The notes beneath the pieces are model-generated. The model did no database searches. It saw nothing but the letters and a program-made list of their open reading frames with translations, and had not been told where the DNA came from. From Gemmatimonadaceae bacterium (GTDB lineage Bacteria; Gemmatimonadota; Gemmatimonadetes; Gemmatimonadales; Gemmatimonadaceae), in NCBI GenBank assembly GCA_019752115.1, contig JAIEMN010000020.1:202267-261645 (forward strand): 59,379 nucleotides of DNA, given 5' to 3'. The position numbers and the translations under genes are program-made. Shown piece by piece: positions 32,024 through 41,035 of this stretch. How positions within the stretch are numbered: the first letter of the stretch is position 1; the number at the start of each line of letters is the position of its first letter.

Positions 32024-33322
32024 ATGGCTGCTCCCATTCTCATCATCGGCGCCGGGGTCTCCGGACTCGTGTGCGCCATCGAACTGCATCGCGCGGGTCG
32101 CGAGGTGCTCGTGGTAGACGCCGCGCCGGACGTCGGTGGCCGCGTGCGTACCACCGTGCGCGACGGGCTCGTGCTCGATCACGGCTTTCAGGTGCTCTTC
32201 ACCGCGTATCCCACGCTGCGCGGCTACCTGAACTACGACGCCCTGCAGCTCCGCCGCTTTCAGCCCGCGGCGCGCATTGTGTCCGGCGGTCAGGTCTCGC
32301 TCATTGGCGACGCGCTCAAGGATCCGAGCCTGCTGGTGAACACCGTGCTCGCCAAGGCGATTGGCGTGAGCGACAAGCTGCGCCTGCTCACGCTGCGGCG
32401 CTTCGCCCAGGGGCTGAGCTTTGACGACTGCTTCTCGGCGACGTACGCGAACACGAGCACGCGCGACTTCCTGCGCGCGCGTGGCTTCAGCGAGCAGGTC
32501 ATCACCGACTTCTTTGCCCCCTTCTACGGCGGCATTCTGCTCGATCGCGGGCTCACCACCACCGCGTCGGTGCTGCTCTTCACCTTCAAGATGCTCGCCG
32601 ATGGCGACACCGTGGTGCCCGCGGCCGGCATGGGCGCCATCACGCGGCAGCTCGCGACGCTGTTGCCCGCCGGCGCGGTGCGCACCGGCGTGCGGGTGCA
32701 GCAGCTGCGCGTCTCGACCGAGGGCAGTGCGGCGCGGGTGACCGGCGCGGTGCTCGCCGACGGCACCACGCTCGAGGCGGCGCATGTGGTGCTCGCCATC
32801 GATGCGCCTACGGCCAAGCAGCTCGCCGCCACCGTCGGCCTCTCGCTGCCGGAGCCCGAGGGCGCGCTCGGCTGCACCACCGTGTACTACACTGCCCGGC
32901 AGTCCCCCATTCCCGGGAAGGCGCTCTGGCTCAATGCCGATGCGGGGGCGGTGATCAGTCACGCGGTCACGCTCACCGACGTGGCGCCGGAGTACGCAAC
33001 CGGAGGGCGCGCGCTGATTGCCGCGACGGCGGTGGGCGCGCCGGCGGCGCTGAGCGACGAGGCGTTCGACTCTGCCGCACAGCAGGAGCTGTGCGCCATG
33101 GGGGGCGTGCGTGCCGAAGCGGCCGGGCTCGAGCGCGTGGGGCTCTGGCGTGTGCCGTATGCGCAATTCGCGCAGCCGCCCGGCTGGCGGGAACAACGAC
33201 CGGCCGTGGCGTGTGGTATGGCAGGGTTGTGGCGCGCCAGCGAGGTGCTCCACTCCAGTTCCCTCGAAGGTGCCGCGCGCGGTGGGCTCACCGCGGCGCA
33301 GGCGCTCCTCTATACCGCCTGA
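32024..33322 (+). CDS. FAD-dependent amine oxidase/desaturase-like enzyme
   Basis: 432 residues from the ATG at 32024, which removes a poorly supported upstream extension. The N-terminal dinucleotide motif is ILIIGAGVSGLVCAIEL, followed by VVDAAPDVGGRVRT, the GG motif of amine oxidases and phytoene desaturases. The C-terminal FAD-binding block is RPAVACGMAGLWRASEVLHS. The substrate is unknown; carotenoid or amine compounds are possible. The next gene starts 22 bp later on the same strand. Confidence 0.85.
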   Translation: MAAPILIIGAGVSGLVCAIELHRAGREVLVVDAAPDVGGRVRTTVRDGLVLDHGFQVLFTAYPTLRGYLNYDALQLRRFQPAARIVSGGQVSLIGDALKDPSLLVNTVLAKAIGVSDKLRLLTLRRFAQGLSFDDCFSATYANTSTRDFLRARGFSEQVITDFFAPFYGGILLDRGLTTTASVLLFTFKMLADGDTVVPAAGMGAITRQLATLLPAGAVRTGVRVQQLRVSTEGSAARVTGAVLADGTTLEAAHVVLAIDAPTAKQLAATVGLSLPEPEGALGCTTVYYTARQSPIPGKALWLNADAGAVISHAVTLTDVAPEYATGGRALIAATAVGAPAALSDEAFDSAAQQELCAMGGVRAEAAGLERVGLWRVPYAQFAQPPGWREQRPAVACGMAGLWRASEVLHSSSLEGAARGGLTAAQALLYTA

Positions 33323-33344
33323 CCCTCGAACGCTTTTTCTGCTG

Positions 33345-33935
33345 ATGCGCTCTCTTCTGAATCGCCTGGCCGTTGGTGGCGCTCTCGCCGCGCTGGTGCC
33401 GCTCACGCTGTCCGCGCAGTCGTTGCGCGAGCAGACGGCGCGCCGTTCCACGCCGGTGGCCCCCGCCGGTGTCAGCCAGATCGTGTCGATCAACCCGGTG
33501 ATGCCGATTCTGGGCTTCTTTCAGGGCGAGTACGAGGCGCGGATGCAGGACAACCTCGCCTTCGCGGCGTCGGCGTCGTACACCGAGTTCGACAACGTGC
33601 GCTACACGAATCTCGACGCCAAGCTGCGGCTCTATCCCGAGGAACGTGGCCTGCAGGGGTTGGGGCTCGCGGCGGGGATCGGCACCGGCAGCGCGCGGCG
33701 CGAAGCGGCGTACTGCGCCGAGCGCATTGCGCGCGATGAGCGCTGCCGCCTCACCGAACACGCACCCACCTTTTCGGTGGAAGGCCACTATCAGTGGCTG
33801 TTAGGCACGAAGCGCTCCACGGCCATCACGATGGGTGGCGGCGTGAAGCGCTATTTCGTGAGCGATGCCAACGACTACGGCATCCAGCGGATCCTGCCCA
33901 CGGTGCGGGTCACCGTGGGCTATGCCTTCCGATAA
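33345..33935 (+). CDS. Outer-membrane beta-barrel protein
   Basis: 196 residues from the ATG at 33345; longer frames read back into the oxidase gene. The signal peptide MRSLLNRLAVGGALAALVPL ends in LSAQS. The mature part has strand patterns such as LAFAASASYTEFDNV, LDAKLRLYPE and RVTVGYAFR, ending in a barrel-type aromatic pattern. Two Cys flanking an acidic and basic loop (YCAER and ERCRL) may form a disulfide. It converges on the next barrel gene with a 6-bp gap. Confidence 0.8.
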   Translation: MRSLLNRLAVGGALAALVPLTLSAQSLREQTARRSTPVAPAGVSQIVSINPVMPILGFFQGEYEARMQDNLAFAASASYTEFDNVRYTNLDAKLRLYPEERGLQGLGLAAGIGTGSARREAAYCAERIARDERCRLTEHAPTFSVEGHYQWLLGTKRSTAITMGGGVKRYFVSDANDYGIQRILPTVRVTVGYAFR

Positions 33936-33941
33936 CGCGCC

Positions 33942-34478
33942 TTACTTGAGCTTGAACGACACGCCGGCGTTGAGCACCGCGTCGCCGGCGCCGATGTCGG
34001 CGTAGACGGCCATCTTCGGCTGGAAGAAGTAGCGGCCGCCCGCGCGCGCAGACAGATAGAGCGCGCTGTTCGAGCAATAGTCGAAGGAACCCTGCGGCGA
34101 ATTGTACGAGCAGTTGATGATCTGGTAGCCCAGACCCAGCCCAATGAATGCGTCGAGCTTCTTGTTCGGGAGCTTGAAATGGTAGTTCGCCGTGCCCACG
34201 ATCGGCAGCACCTTCACCGACCACGAAATCGACGGCACCCGATCGTTGTACGAGTAGTAGTTCGCGCCGACCATGATGCCGAGCGTGCCGCCGCCGAAGT
34301 CCGGCAGATCCTTGATGATCTTTTCGTAGCGCGCGCCCGGCGCGAGCGCGCCGCCCGTATTGCCCAGGCCGACCACGGCGCTGAAATCCGAATAGCCCTT
34401 GGCGAGCTGCGCCTGCGCCGTGGATGCTCCCACGAACAGGAGCGTGGCCGACGCGGCGAGCGCGAACAGTTTGCGCAT
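33942..34478 (-). CDS. Outer-membrane beta-barrel protein
   Basis: 178 residues. The signal peptide MRKLFALAASATLLFVGAS ends in AQAQ. Strand-like segments (SDFSAVVGLGN, GTLGIMVGANYYSY, AFIGLGLGYQI and LNAGVSFKLK at the end) suggest an eight-stranded barrel. Two Cys lie in the loop INCSYNSPQGSFDYCSN. It is on the opposite strand from the preceding barrel gene and appears monocistronic. Function unknown. Confidence 0.82.
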   Translation of the reverse strand: MRKLFALAASATLLFVGASTAQAQLAKGYSDFSAVVGLGNTGGALAPGARYEKIIKDLPDFGGGTLGIMVGANYYSYNDRVPSISWSVKVLPIVGTANYHFKLPNKKLDAFIGLGLGYQIINCSYNSPQGSFDYCSNSALYLSARAGGRYFFQPKMAVYADIGAGDAVLNAGVSFKLK

Positions 34479-34616
34479 GATCCGTTCCTCGTGAAGATGG
34501 AGGGGGTGTGAGGTGACGCTGATTTAACACGCCGTCGCCAACCCCGACAGTCTCACGTCATGGCAATGCGCACGCGCGGGTCAGATTACCGGCTCGTTGC
34601 GTATCGCATGGCGGCG

Positions 34617-35285
34617 TTACGCGATCGCGAGCAGCGCAGCGACCTCATCCAGATGATGCACGATGGCATGCGCCCCGGCGGCGCGCAGCATGTCCGGCGA
34701 AGCAAGCTCAGCGTATCCGATCACGCGCATCCCGGCGGCGGCGGCACCCTGCACGCCCAGCACACTGTCTTCGACGACGACGGTGCATGCCGGATCGAGG
34801 TGCAGCGCGCGGGCTGCATGCAGAAACACATCCGGCGCCGGCTTGGGGCGGCCCACCTCGAGACTGGAGAAGCGGCGCCCTTCGAAGCGCGGGGCCAGTC
34901 CCGTGGTGCCGAGGGTGGTGCTCATCTTGGCCTGCTCACCGTTCGATGCCACCGCGTAGGGGATGCCCGCCGCGTCGAGCGTATCGAGCAGCGCGACGAT
35001 GCCCGGCACTGCTACGACTTCGTTGGCGAGCGCGATGGCGGTAAGCCGATGAAAGTCGGGGAGCAGCGTGTCGGGGGGCGTACGCCCCAGGCGTTCGGCG
35101 ACGATCTCCAGACAGCGCGCCATCGAGTTGCCCATGTACGTCGCGAGCGACTGCTCGGTGGTCGTGGGCAAGCCGATGTTGGTCAGCAGACCGGCCCAGA
35201 CGCGATTGGTGATGCGCTCACTGTCCACCAGGACGCCATCGCAATCGAAGATGACGCCCTGCAGCCCTTCGACGAGTGCCGGCAT
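34617..35285 (-). CDS. HAD superfamily phosphatase, beta-phosphoglucomutase-like
   Basis: 222 residues. Motif I is VIFDCDGVLVDS (DxD nucleophile), motif II is in AVASNGEQAK, motif III is the Lys of GRPKPAPD and motif IV is VVVEDSVLGVQGA. The all-helical cap after motif I is of the beta-PGM or sugar-phosphatase type. The substrate is uncertain. Its ATG overlaps the argH stop (TAATG), so it is probably translated from the argH transcript, though an arginine role is not evident. Confidence 0.9.
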   Translation of the reverse strand: MPALVEGLQGVIFDCDGVLVDSERITNRVWAGLLTNIGLPTTTEQSLATYMGNSMARCLEIVAERLGRTPPDTLLPDFHRLTAIALANEVVAVPGIVALLDTLDAAGIPYAVASNGEQAKMSTTLGTTGLAPRFEGRRFSSLEVGRPKPAPDVFLHAARALHLDPACTVVVEDSVLGVQGAAAAGMRVIGYAELASPDMLRAAGAHAIVHHLDEVAALLAIA

Positions 35286-36724
35286 TACGCGTGGGGCGTG
35301 TCGCGCAGATCGGGCGCGTTGCCCAGCGCCGGCGGCGCACTGCCCAGGCTCGCGCGCGCCTGCTCGATCTGCGCGCGGACCGCCTCCGGCCCGGTGCCAC
35401 CGGCGATGTTGCGCGCCGCGAGGCTCGCCTCGGCGCCCAGCGCATCGCGCGCATCGCTGCCAAAGAGCGCATGCGCCTTGGTGAACGCGTCGGCGGGCAG
35501 CTCCGTCATCTCGATGTTCGCTTCTTCGGCCTGCCGCACGAGCGAGCCCACCGCGCCGTGCGCTTCGCGGAAGGTGGCACCCTTCTTCACGAGATAGTCG
35601 GCCAGATCGGTCGCCATCATGGCGCTCGACACCGCCGCGCGCATCCTGGCCCGATCGAAGCGCAGCTCACTCACCGCGCCGGCCATCGCCGGCAGCACGA
35701 GGTTGAGCAGATCGACCGCATTGAAGAGCGCACGCTTGTCGTCCTGCAGATCCTTGCTGTAGCCGCTCGGCAGCCCCTTGATGGTGCCGAGGATCGACAC
35801 GAGATCACCAAGGACGCGCGCGCCGCTGCCGCGCGCGAGTTCGAAGACATCGGGATTGCGCTTCTGCGGCATCATGCTGCTGCCGGTGGAGAAGCCGTCG
35901 CCGAACTTCACGAAGCCGAACTCGCCCGAGCCGTAGATGATGAGATCTTCGGCGATGCGCGAGCAGTGCACGGCGATCATGGTGCACACGAAGACCGCTT
36001 CGGCCACGAAGTCGCGGTCACCAGTGGCGTCGATGGAGTTGGGCGAGATCGCATGGAAGCCCAGCTCTTCCTTGAGCAGCACGCGCGAGACGGGGAACGC
36101 CGAGCCGGCAATGGCGCCCGACCCCAGCGGCAACGTGGCCGCCCCGCGCGCCGCGTTGGTGAGCCGCGTGCGATCGCGATCGAGCGGCCAGAAGTGCGCG
36201 AGCAACCAGTGCGCGCCACTCACGGGCTGGGCGCGCTGCAGATGCGTGTACGCCGGGAGAATGGCATCGGCGATCGACTCGGCCTGCGTGAGCAGCGCGC
36301 GCTGCAGTTCGCGAATGGCGCCATCGAGCTTGCGGAGCGCGTCCATCGTCCAGAGCCGCGTGCCGGTCGCCACCTGATCGTTGCGCGAGCGTCCGGTGTG
36401 CAGCTTGCTCGCGACGGTCCCCGCCTCCTCATGGAGCAGGCGGTCGATCATGGTATGAATGTCCTCGTCCGTCGCCACCGGCTGCGCCCCGTCGGCGATG
36501 CGCTGCGCGACCCGCTCGAGCCCCTGCCGCAGCGCGTCGCTCTCCTCGCGCGTCAGGACTCCCGCCTCGCCCAACGCGAGCGCCCACGCCTGCGAGAGCC
36601 GCACGTCATGCGGCCAGAGGCGGAAGTCGGTGCCGATGCTGCGATTGATGGCGTCGAGGAGCGGATGGGGACCGCTGGCGAAGCGGCCGCCCCAGAGCTT
36701 GTGCGTGTTGGGATCGTTGGACAT
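35285..36724 (-). CDS. argH: Argininosuccinate lyase
   Basis: 479 residues from the ATG at 36722-36724. It splits argininosuccinate to arginine and fumarate. Family blocks are KLWGGRFASGPHP, the HTGRSRNDQVATGTRLW segment, AYTHLQRAQPVSGAHW and the signature GSSMMPQKRNPDVFEL with the catalytic Ser. It is followed by the HAD gene and preceded by a 300-bp palindrome that separates it from argR on the same strand. Confidence 0.97.
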   Translation of the reverse strand: MSNDPNTHKLWGGRFASGPHPLLDAINRSIGTDFRLWPHDVRLSQAWALALGEAGVLTREESDALRQGLERVAQRIADGAQPVATDEDIHTMIDRLLHEEAGTVASKLHTGRSRNDQVATGTRLWTMDALRKLDGAIRELQRALLTQAESIADAILPAYTHLQRAQPVSGAHWLLAHFWPLDRDRTRLTNAARGAATLPLGSGAIAGSAFPVSRVLLKEELGFHAISPNSIDATGDRDFVAEAVFVCTMIAVHCSRIAEDLIIYGSGEFGFVKFGDGFSTGSSMMPQKRNPDVFELARGSGARVLGDLVSILGTIKGLPSGYSKDLQDDKRALFNAVDLLNLVLPAMAGAVSELRFDRARMRAAVSSAMMATDLADYLVKKGATFREAHGAVGSLVRQAEEANIEMTELPADAFTKAHALFGSDARDALGAEASLAARNIAGGTGPEAVRAQIEQARASLGSAPPALGNAPDLRDTPHA

Positions 36725-36744
36725 GGGAGGGGAATCTATTGGGT

Positions 36745-37050
36745 TCCGACTTCCGACCTCGGAATCGGAGGTCGGTTGTCGGACAACTATGGACGGTCGG
36801 AGTCGGGATTCTTGTCGGACAATCGGGGTCGGCTTGCCGGGGGCTGGAGCCTGCTGCGCTCCGGGGGGCGGAGTGCCCTGGCTCGGCGCTTTGCGCCTTG
36901 CTCGGGCGGTCGGAGGTCTGGACAGGCGGAGCGCAGCACGCGCTCGCCCCGGGCAAGCCGACCCCCACCTCCGAGCCCGATCCCGATTCCCACTGTCCAT
37001 AGTTGTCCGACAACCGACCTCCGATGCCGACGTCGGACGTTGGAAGTGGG
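36745..37050. repeat. Very long intergenic palindrome between argR and argH (GGACAACTATGGA family)
   Basis: The outer 13-mer GGACAACTATGGA (36781-36793) pairs exactly with TCCATAGTTGTCC (36996-37008), extended outward by GTCGGTTGTC and GACAACCGAC. The inner GGGGTCGGCTTGCC (36825-36838) pairs with 36952-36965. The whole structure spans about 300 bp with arms of about 130 bp and several internal mismatched stretches. It fills the 327-bp gap between argR and argH. Confidence 0.9.
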
Positions 37051-37051
37051 C

Positions 37052-37513
37052 TCAACGCTCGATATACGCCTTCAGCTTCCGCACCACCCGCTCTCTCCCA
37101 TCCGTCGACCGGCAGATAATGAGCACCGTGTCATCGCCCGCGATCGTGCCCGCCACATCGGGCCACTCGAGCTGATCGAGCACTTCGGCGACCGGTTGGG
37201 CCCCGCTTTTCATCGTGCGGGCCACCACGAGCACCTGCACGCCCTCCACGCCGACGAGGAGTTCGGGGAGCATGCGCTCAAGCCTCGCGAGCGCGACATC
37301 GCTGGTGCCGTTCTCGGGGAAGGCGTAGCGCGCGCCGCCGTGGCCGTCGGGGATGCGGGCGACGCGCAGTTCGCGGAGGTCGCGGGAGAGGGTGCTCTGC
37401 GTGACGTCCCAGCCGCGTCGGTGGAGCTGCTGGCGCAGCGCCTCCTGGCTCGCCACGGCGTGCGTCGAGATGACGTCGCGGATGGCGTGGTGGCGTTCCT
37501 GTTTGTCGGACAC
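37052..37513 (-). CDS. argR: Arginine repressor
   Basis: 153 residues from a GTG at 37511-37513, with GGAG 7 bp upstream. I reject the longer frame because it would read back through the operator region. The winged-helix domain has HHAIRDVISTHAVASQEAL and the recognition segment VTQSTLSRDLREL. The C-terminal arginine-binding hexamerisation domain has VAGTIAGDDTVLII. It should repress arginine synthesis genes with arginine as co-repressor. It is divergent from argC across a 98-bp gap containing ARG-box-like repeats. Confidence 0.95.
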   Translation of the reverse strand: MSDKQERHHAIRDVISTHAVASQEALRQQLHRRGWDVTQSTLSRDLRELRVARIPDGHGGARYAFPENGTSDVALARLERMLPELLVGVEGVQVLVVARTMKSGAQPVAEVLDQLEWPDVAGTIAGDDTVLIICRSTDGRERVVRKLKAYIER

Positions 37514-37555
37514 AAAAAAGCTCCGGAAGAAAACGGTATCACGGCGCTGAGCCAA

Positions 37556-37597
37556 TTGACACCGCAGGTATGCAAAATTATGCATTAATAGTGCATA
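37556..37597 (+). promoter_or_regulatory. argC promoter with overlapping ARG-box-like repeats
   Basis: A perfect TTGACA (37556-37561) is followed after 17 bp by a weak TATGCA (37579-37584). The AT-rich repeats TATGCA (37569-37574), TATGCAT (37579-37585) and GTGCATA (37591-37597) form overlapping palindromes of about 18 bp that cover the spacer and -10 region. This fits an ArgR operator for argCBD and argR itself; it is the most AT-rich site in this area. Confidence 0.65.
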
Positions 37598-37611
37598 CTC
37601 TCCCGTATCCG

Positions 37612-38658
37612 ATGCAACCGTCTTCCGCTTCATCGAACGTGCCCGAATCCGCCCCATCGCCCCGCTATCGCGTGGGGGTGCTGGGCGCGTCCGGCTATTC
37701 CGGCCGCGAGCTGTGCACCCTGATCGCGGGGCATCCGCAGCTCGAGCTGGCCTTCGCCACCGCCAACACCCAGCGCGGTGGTACGCTGCGGGTGCGGGCG
37801 GCGGGCGTCATGCATGACATCCCGCTGATTGCCCCCGAAGCCGCCGATCTCGCGGGGGTCGATCTGGTCTTCGCGGCGCTGCCGCATGGGGCGAGCGCGG
37901 AGTGGGTCGCCAAGGTCATCGCGGCCGGCTCGCGGGTGGTGGACCTCTCGAGCGATCTGCGCCCCGGGCACGGCGGCGTGTCGCATGCTCTGCCTGAGGG
38001 TGTGCCGGCCGACGCTCCCTATGGAATGCCGGAGCTCTTCCGCGAGCAGGTGGTGGGCGCGCGCGTGGTGGCCAACCCGGGGTGCTATGCCACGAGCATC
38101 CTCGTGGCCCTCGCGCCGCTCGCCAAGGCGGGGCTCATCGCGCCGGGCGCCACGGTGAACATCGCGGCGAGCAGCGGCGTGAGTGGCGCCGGCGCGAGCC
38201 CCAAGCTCGAGCTGCTCTTCGCCGAGATCACCGAAGACTTCCGTGCGTACGGCGTGGGGAACGCGCATCGCCATCTGTTCGAGATGCGCGATACGCTGGC
38301 CAAGCTGGGCGCCGACTGCGATCTGCTCTTCACGCCGCATCTGCTGCCGGTGGATCGTGGCATCCTGAGCACGATCACGGTGCCGCTCACGCGCCCGCTC
38401 GCCGATGCGCTCGAGCCCTATCGCGCGGCGTATGCCGATGAGCCCTTCGTGGAGCTCACCACCGCGCTGCCGGCGCTGGCCGACGTGCAGCATCGCAATG
38501 TGGTGCGCATCGGGGCGGTGCTCCCCACCGGCATGCGGCAGCCCACGCTGCTGGTGTTCAGCGCGATAGACAATCTGGTGAAGGGCGCCGCCGGGCAGGC
38601 GGTGCAGAACGCCAACCTGATGCTTGGTCTCCCCGAGACCGCGGGACTCCAGCAGTGA
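37612..38658 (+). CDS. argC: N-acetyl-gamma-glutamyl-phosphate reductase
   Basis: 348 residues from the ATG at 37612, downstream of the predicted promoter; an earlier ATG at 37570 lies within the operator. NADP motif GVLGASGYSGREL; catalytic Cys158 in VANPGCYATS; SDLRPGH and PYGMPELFRE are conserved. It reduces N-acetylglutamyl phosphate to the semialdehyde. It leads the argCBD operon; argB starts 10 bp after its stop. Confidence 0.96.
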   Translation: MQPSSASSNVPESAPSPRYRVGVLGASGYSGRELCTLIAGHPQLELAFATANTQRGGTLRVRAAGVMHDIPLIAPEAADLAGVDLVFAALPHGASAEWVAKVIAAGSRVVDLSSDLRPGHGGVSHALPEGVPADAPYGMPELFREQVVGARVVANPGCYATSILVALAPLAKAGLIAPGATVNIAASSGVSGAGASPKLELLFAEITEDFRAYGVGNAHRHLFEMRDTLAKLGADCDLLFTPHLLPVDRGILSTITVPLTRPLADALEPYRAAYADEPFVELTTALPALADVQHRNVVRIGAVLPTGMRQPTLLVFSAIDNLVKGAAGQAVQNANLMLGLPETAGLQQ

Positions 38659-38668
38659 TGGTCACGCC

Positions 38669-39454
38669 ATGATCGCGTTGAGCTCGGCCCCCAAGATCGT
38701 CGTCAAGCTCGGCGGGCGTACGCAGAACGATCCGGCGCTCCCCGCCGCGCTCGCGCAGCTGTGGAAGGCTACGGCGCAGCGCGCGGTGGTCGTGCATGGC
38801 GGTGGCGATCAGATCAGCGCGCTGCAGCGGCTGCGCGGCGAAGAGCCGGTGTTCATTGGCGGCCGCCGCGTCACCACCGATACGGCGCTCGAGCTGGTGC
38901 GCATGGTGCTGAGCGGGCTCGCCAACAAGCAGCTCGTGTCGGCGCTGGTGGCGCAGGGTGCGCCGGCGGTGGGGATCAGCGGCGAGGACGCCGGTCTGCT
39001 GCGCGCGACGCCGATTGATCAGGCCACCTTTGGCTGGTCGGGCACTCCACAGGCGGTCGATCCGCGGGTGGCGCAGGCGTTGCTGGCGGCGGGGTTCTAT
39101 CCGGTGATCTCGCCGGTGGCCGCGCGCGAAGATGCCACGCTGAGCGGTGCGTACAACGTGAACGGTGACGACGCCGCGGCGGCGATTGCTGCGGCGCTCG
39201 GCGCCGACGAACTGTTTCTGATGGCCGATGTGCCCGGTGTGCTCGATGCGGAGAAGGCGCTCATTCCGCAGCTCACGCTCGACGAGGCCCGGGAGATGGT
39301 GGCCAGTGGAGTGGCTGGTGGCGGCATGGCCGCCAAGTTGGACGCCTGCGCCACGGCGCTGGCGGGTGGGGTGTCTCGCGTGCGGATCGGAGATCTCGCC
39401 GCACTCACGGTCCCCGAGGCGGGGACTCATTTGATCGCTTCTCGTTCCAGGTAG
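38669..39454 (+). CDS. argB: Acetylglutamate kinase
   Basis: 261 residues from MIALSSAPKIVVKLGG. Blocks are VVVHGGGDQISAL, GRRVTTDTALELVRMVL, YNVNGDDAAAAIAAALGADEL and the late GVAGGGMAAKLDAC with the catalytic Lys. It phosphorylates N-acetylglutamate. The short N-terminus lacks the helix needed for hexameric, arginine-inhibited forms, so it may be feedback-insensitive (inference). It lies between argC and argD. Confidence 0.95.
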   Translation: MIALSSAPKIVVKLGGRTQNDPALPAALAQLWKATAQRAVVVHGGGDQISALQRLRGEEPVFIGGRRVTTDTALELVRMVLSGLANKQLVSALVAQGAPAVGISGEDAGLLRATPIDQATFGWSGTPQAVDPRVAQALLAAGFYPVISPVAAREDATLSGAYNVNGDDAAAAIAAALGADELFLMADVPGVLDAEKALIPQLTLDEAREMVASGVAGGGMAAKLDACATALAGGVSRVRIGDLAALTVPEAGTHLIASRSR

Positions 39455-39459
39455 CTGCC

Positions 39460-40701
39460 ATGTCCACGACGATGACTTCGCCCGCTTCCACGACCGCGTT
39501 CACGCCCACGGCTCCGGCCGCCGCGACGACGCCGGCCACGCTGCCCGCCATTCTGGGCACGTACAAGCGACAGGCGCCGCTCTTCGTGCGAGGCGAGGGC
39601 GTCTATATGTACGACGAATCGGGGAAGGCGTATCTCGACTTCGTCGCCGGCATCGCCGTCTCGAGCCTGGGGCACGCCGACGCGGGGGTGATGAACGCCC
39701 TGCAGGAAGCGATGGCCACGGGGCTCATCCACACCTCGAACCTGTATCGCACGGCGCCGGGCGAGGCGCTGGCGCAGTGGCTGGTGAGCCACTCGTTCGC
39801 GTCGAGCGTGTTCTTCGCCAACTCGGGCGCCGAGGCCAACGAAGGCGCCTTCAAGTTCGCCCGCCGCTGGGCGCGCAGCACAGGGCACGAGTCGAAGCAC
39901 GAGATCATCGCCGTGCGTGGCTCGTTCCACGGCCGCATGCCAGGCACGCTCGCGGCCACCGACCGCCCGAGCTATCGCCTGCCGTTCCGCCCGCTCATGG
40001 GCGGTGTGCGCATCGTGGAACGGGACCTGACCGAACTGCGCGCGGTGCTCGACCCGGAGACGGCGGCGGCGGTGATCGTCGAGCCGATCCAGGGCGAAGG
40101 CGGCGTGCGTGTCCTGGATCCGGAATTCCTGCGCGGCCTGCGCAAGCTCACGCAGGAGCGGAACGTGCTCCTCATTCTCGACGAGATCCAGTGCGGGCTC
40201 GGCCGCACGGGCTCGTTCTTCGCCTACGAGCAGCTGGGCTTCGAACCGGATCTGCTCACGATCGCCAAGCCGCTCGCGAACGGCCTGCCGATGGGCGCGA
40301 TCCTGGTGAACGACGCCGTGGCGCGTGTGATGCAGCCGGGCGATCACGGGACGACGTTCGGCGGCGGCCCGCTGCTCGCGCACGTGGCGCACCACGTGGT
40401 GCAGCGCCTGAGCGAGCCGGCGCTGCTGCAGCACGTCCGCGAGACGGGCGCGTGGTTCGGCGCGCAGCTCGAGGCGATCGCGGCGCGCACCGGCGCGGTG
40501 CGTCAGGTGCGCGGCACGGGGCTCATGTGGGGCATGGACGTCCACGAGCCGGCGGCGGCGATCATCGGCCGCGCCTTCGAGCGCGGGCTGCTGATGGTGA
40601 GCGCGGGTGAGCACACGCTCCGCTTCCTGCCGCCGCTCGTCATCACGAAGGACGAACTCGCGAAGGGGCTCGAGATTCTCGAGGCGGCGCTCAAGGCGTA
40701 A
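39460..40701 (+). CDS. argD: Acetylornithine aminotransferase
   Basis: 413 residues, 5 bp after argB. It is a class III PLP aminotransferase: [66 protein letters not shown] and the PLP lysine in [14 protein letters not shown]. The first 25 residues are Thr/Ala-rich and may be disordered. It converts N-acetylglutamate semialdehyde to N-acetylornithine. argJ, argF and argG are not in this window. Confidence 0.95.
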   Translation: MSTTMTSPASTTAFTPTAPAAATTPATLPAILGTYKRQAPLFVRGEGVYMYDESGKAYLDFVAGIAVSSLGHADAGVMNALQEAMATGLIHTSNLYRTAPGEALAQWLVSHSFASSVFFANSGAEANEGAFKFARRWARSTGHESKHEIIAVRGSFHGRMPGTLAATDRPSYRLPFRPLMGGVRIVERDLTELRAVLDPETAAAVIVEPIQGEGGVRVLDPEFLRGLRKLTQERNVLLILDEIQCGLGRTGSFFAYEQLGFEPDLLTIAKPLANGLPMGAILVNDAVARVMQPGDHGTTFGGGPLLAHVAHHVVQRLSEPALLQHVRETGAWFGAQLEAIAARTGAVRQVRGTGLMWGMDVHEPAAAIIGRAFERGLLMVSAGEHTLRFLPPLVITKDELAKGLEILEAALKA

Positions 40702-40732
40702 GCACGCGCTTCCGCCGGCTCGCGGTCACATG

Positions 40733-40747
40733 CGCGAACGGTTCGCG
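40733..40747. promoter_or_regulatory. Inverted repeat upstream of the phosphatase gene
   Basis: CGCGAAC-G-GTTCGCG is a perfect 7-bp inverted repeat about 30 bp after argD. A related GGCGAATCGTTCGCG and a perfect TTGACA (40769-40774) follow, without a clear -10 box. It may be an operator for the phosphatase gene at 41036. Confidence 0.4.
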
Positions 40748-40903
40748 AATCCGGCGAATCGTTCGCGCTTGACATTTGCGCTTGCAGTTTGCGTGCGCCG
40801 TTCCAATATTCCTCCATCCTTCACGTGCCTCCGTGAACGGTGCGGTGCATCCACGCGGTTCATATCGCGTGTGGCCCGCGAAGCGCACCAGCCCGCGTGG
40901 CTC

Positions 40904-41011
40904 GATCACCGGCGGTGTTGGCCCTGTCCTGGTACATCGATCCGGCGATGTACTCGAGGCCGGACAGGGCCGCCGGTGGTGCTGGCGCCTCGCGCCGCCC
41001 ACTCGGTGATC
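40904..41011 (+). other. Structured leader upstream of the phosphatase gene
   Basis: Nested complementary segments are GATCACC (40904-40910) with GGTGATC (41005-41011), GGCCCTGTCC (40920-40929, first base counted) with GGACAGGGCC (40962-40971), and an apical GTACATCG (40932-40939) with CGATGTAC (40946-40953). ACCGGC (40908-40913) can alternatively pair with GCCGGT (40972-40977). The fold ends 25 bp before the ATG. The rest of the 40702-41035 gap holds only the inverted repeat noted separately. I cannot match it to a known riboswitch. Confidence 0.55.
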
Positions 41012-41035
41012 CCAGAGGGCAGTTAAGTTTCGCCC

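Noticed and set aside
31304-33493. An open frame of over 700 codons on the minus strand
   Set aside because: It covers the opposite strand of the barrel and amine-oxidase-like genes and shows no domain or signal; composition is that of a shadow frame.
35276-37588. An open plus-strand frame running through argH, the palindrome and argR
   Set aside because: It spans two well-identified minus-strand genes and a non-coding palindrome without any motif.
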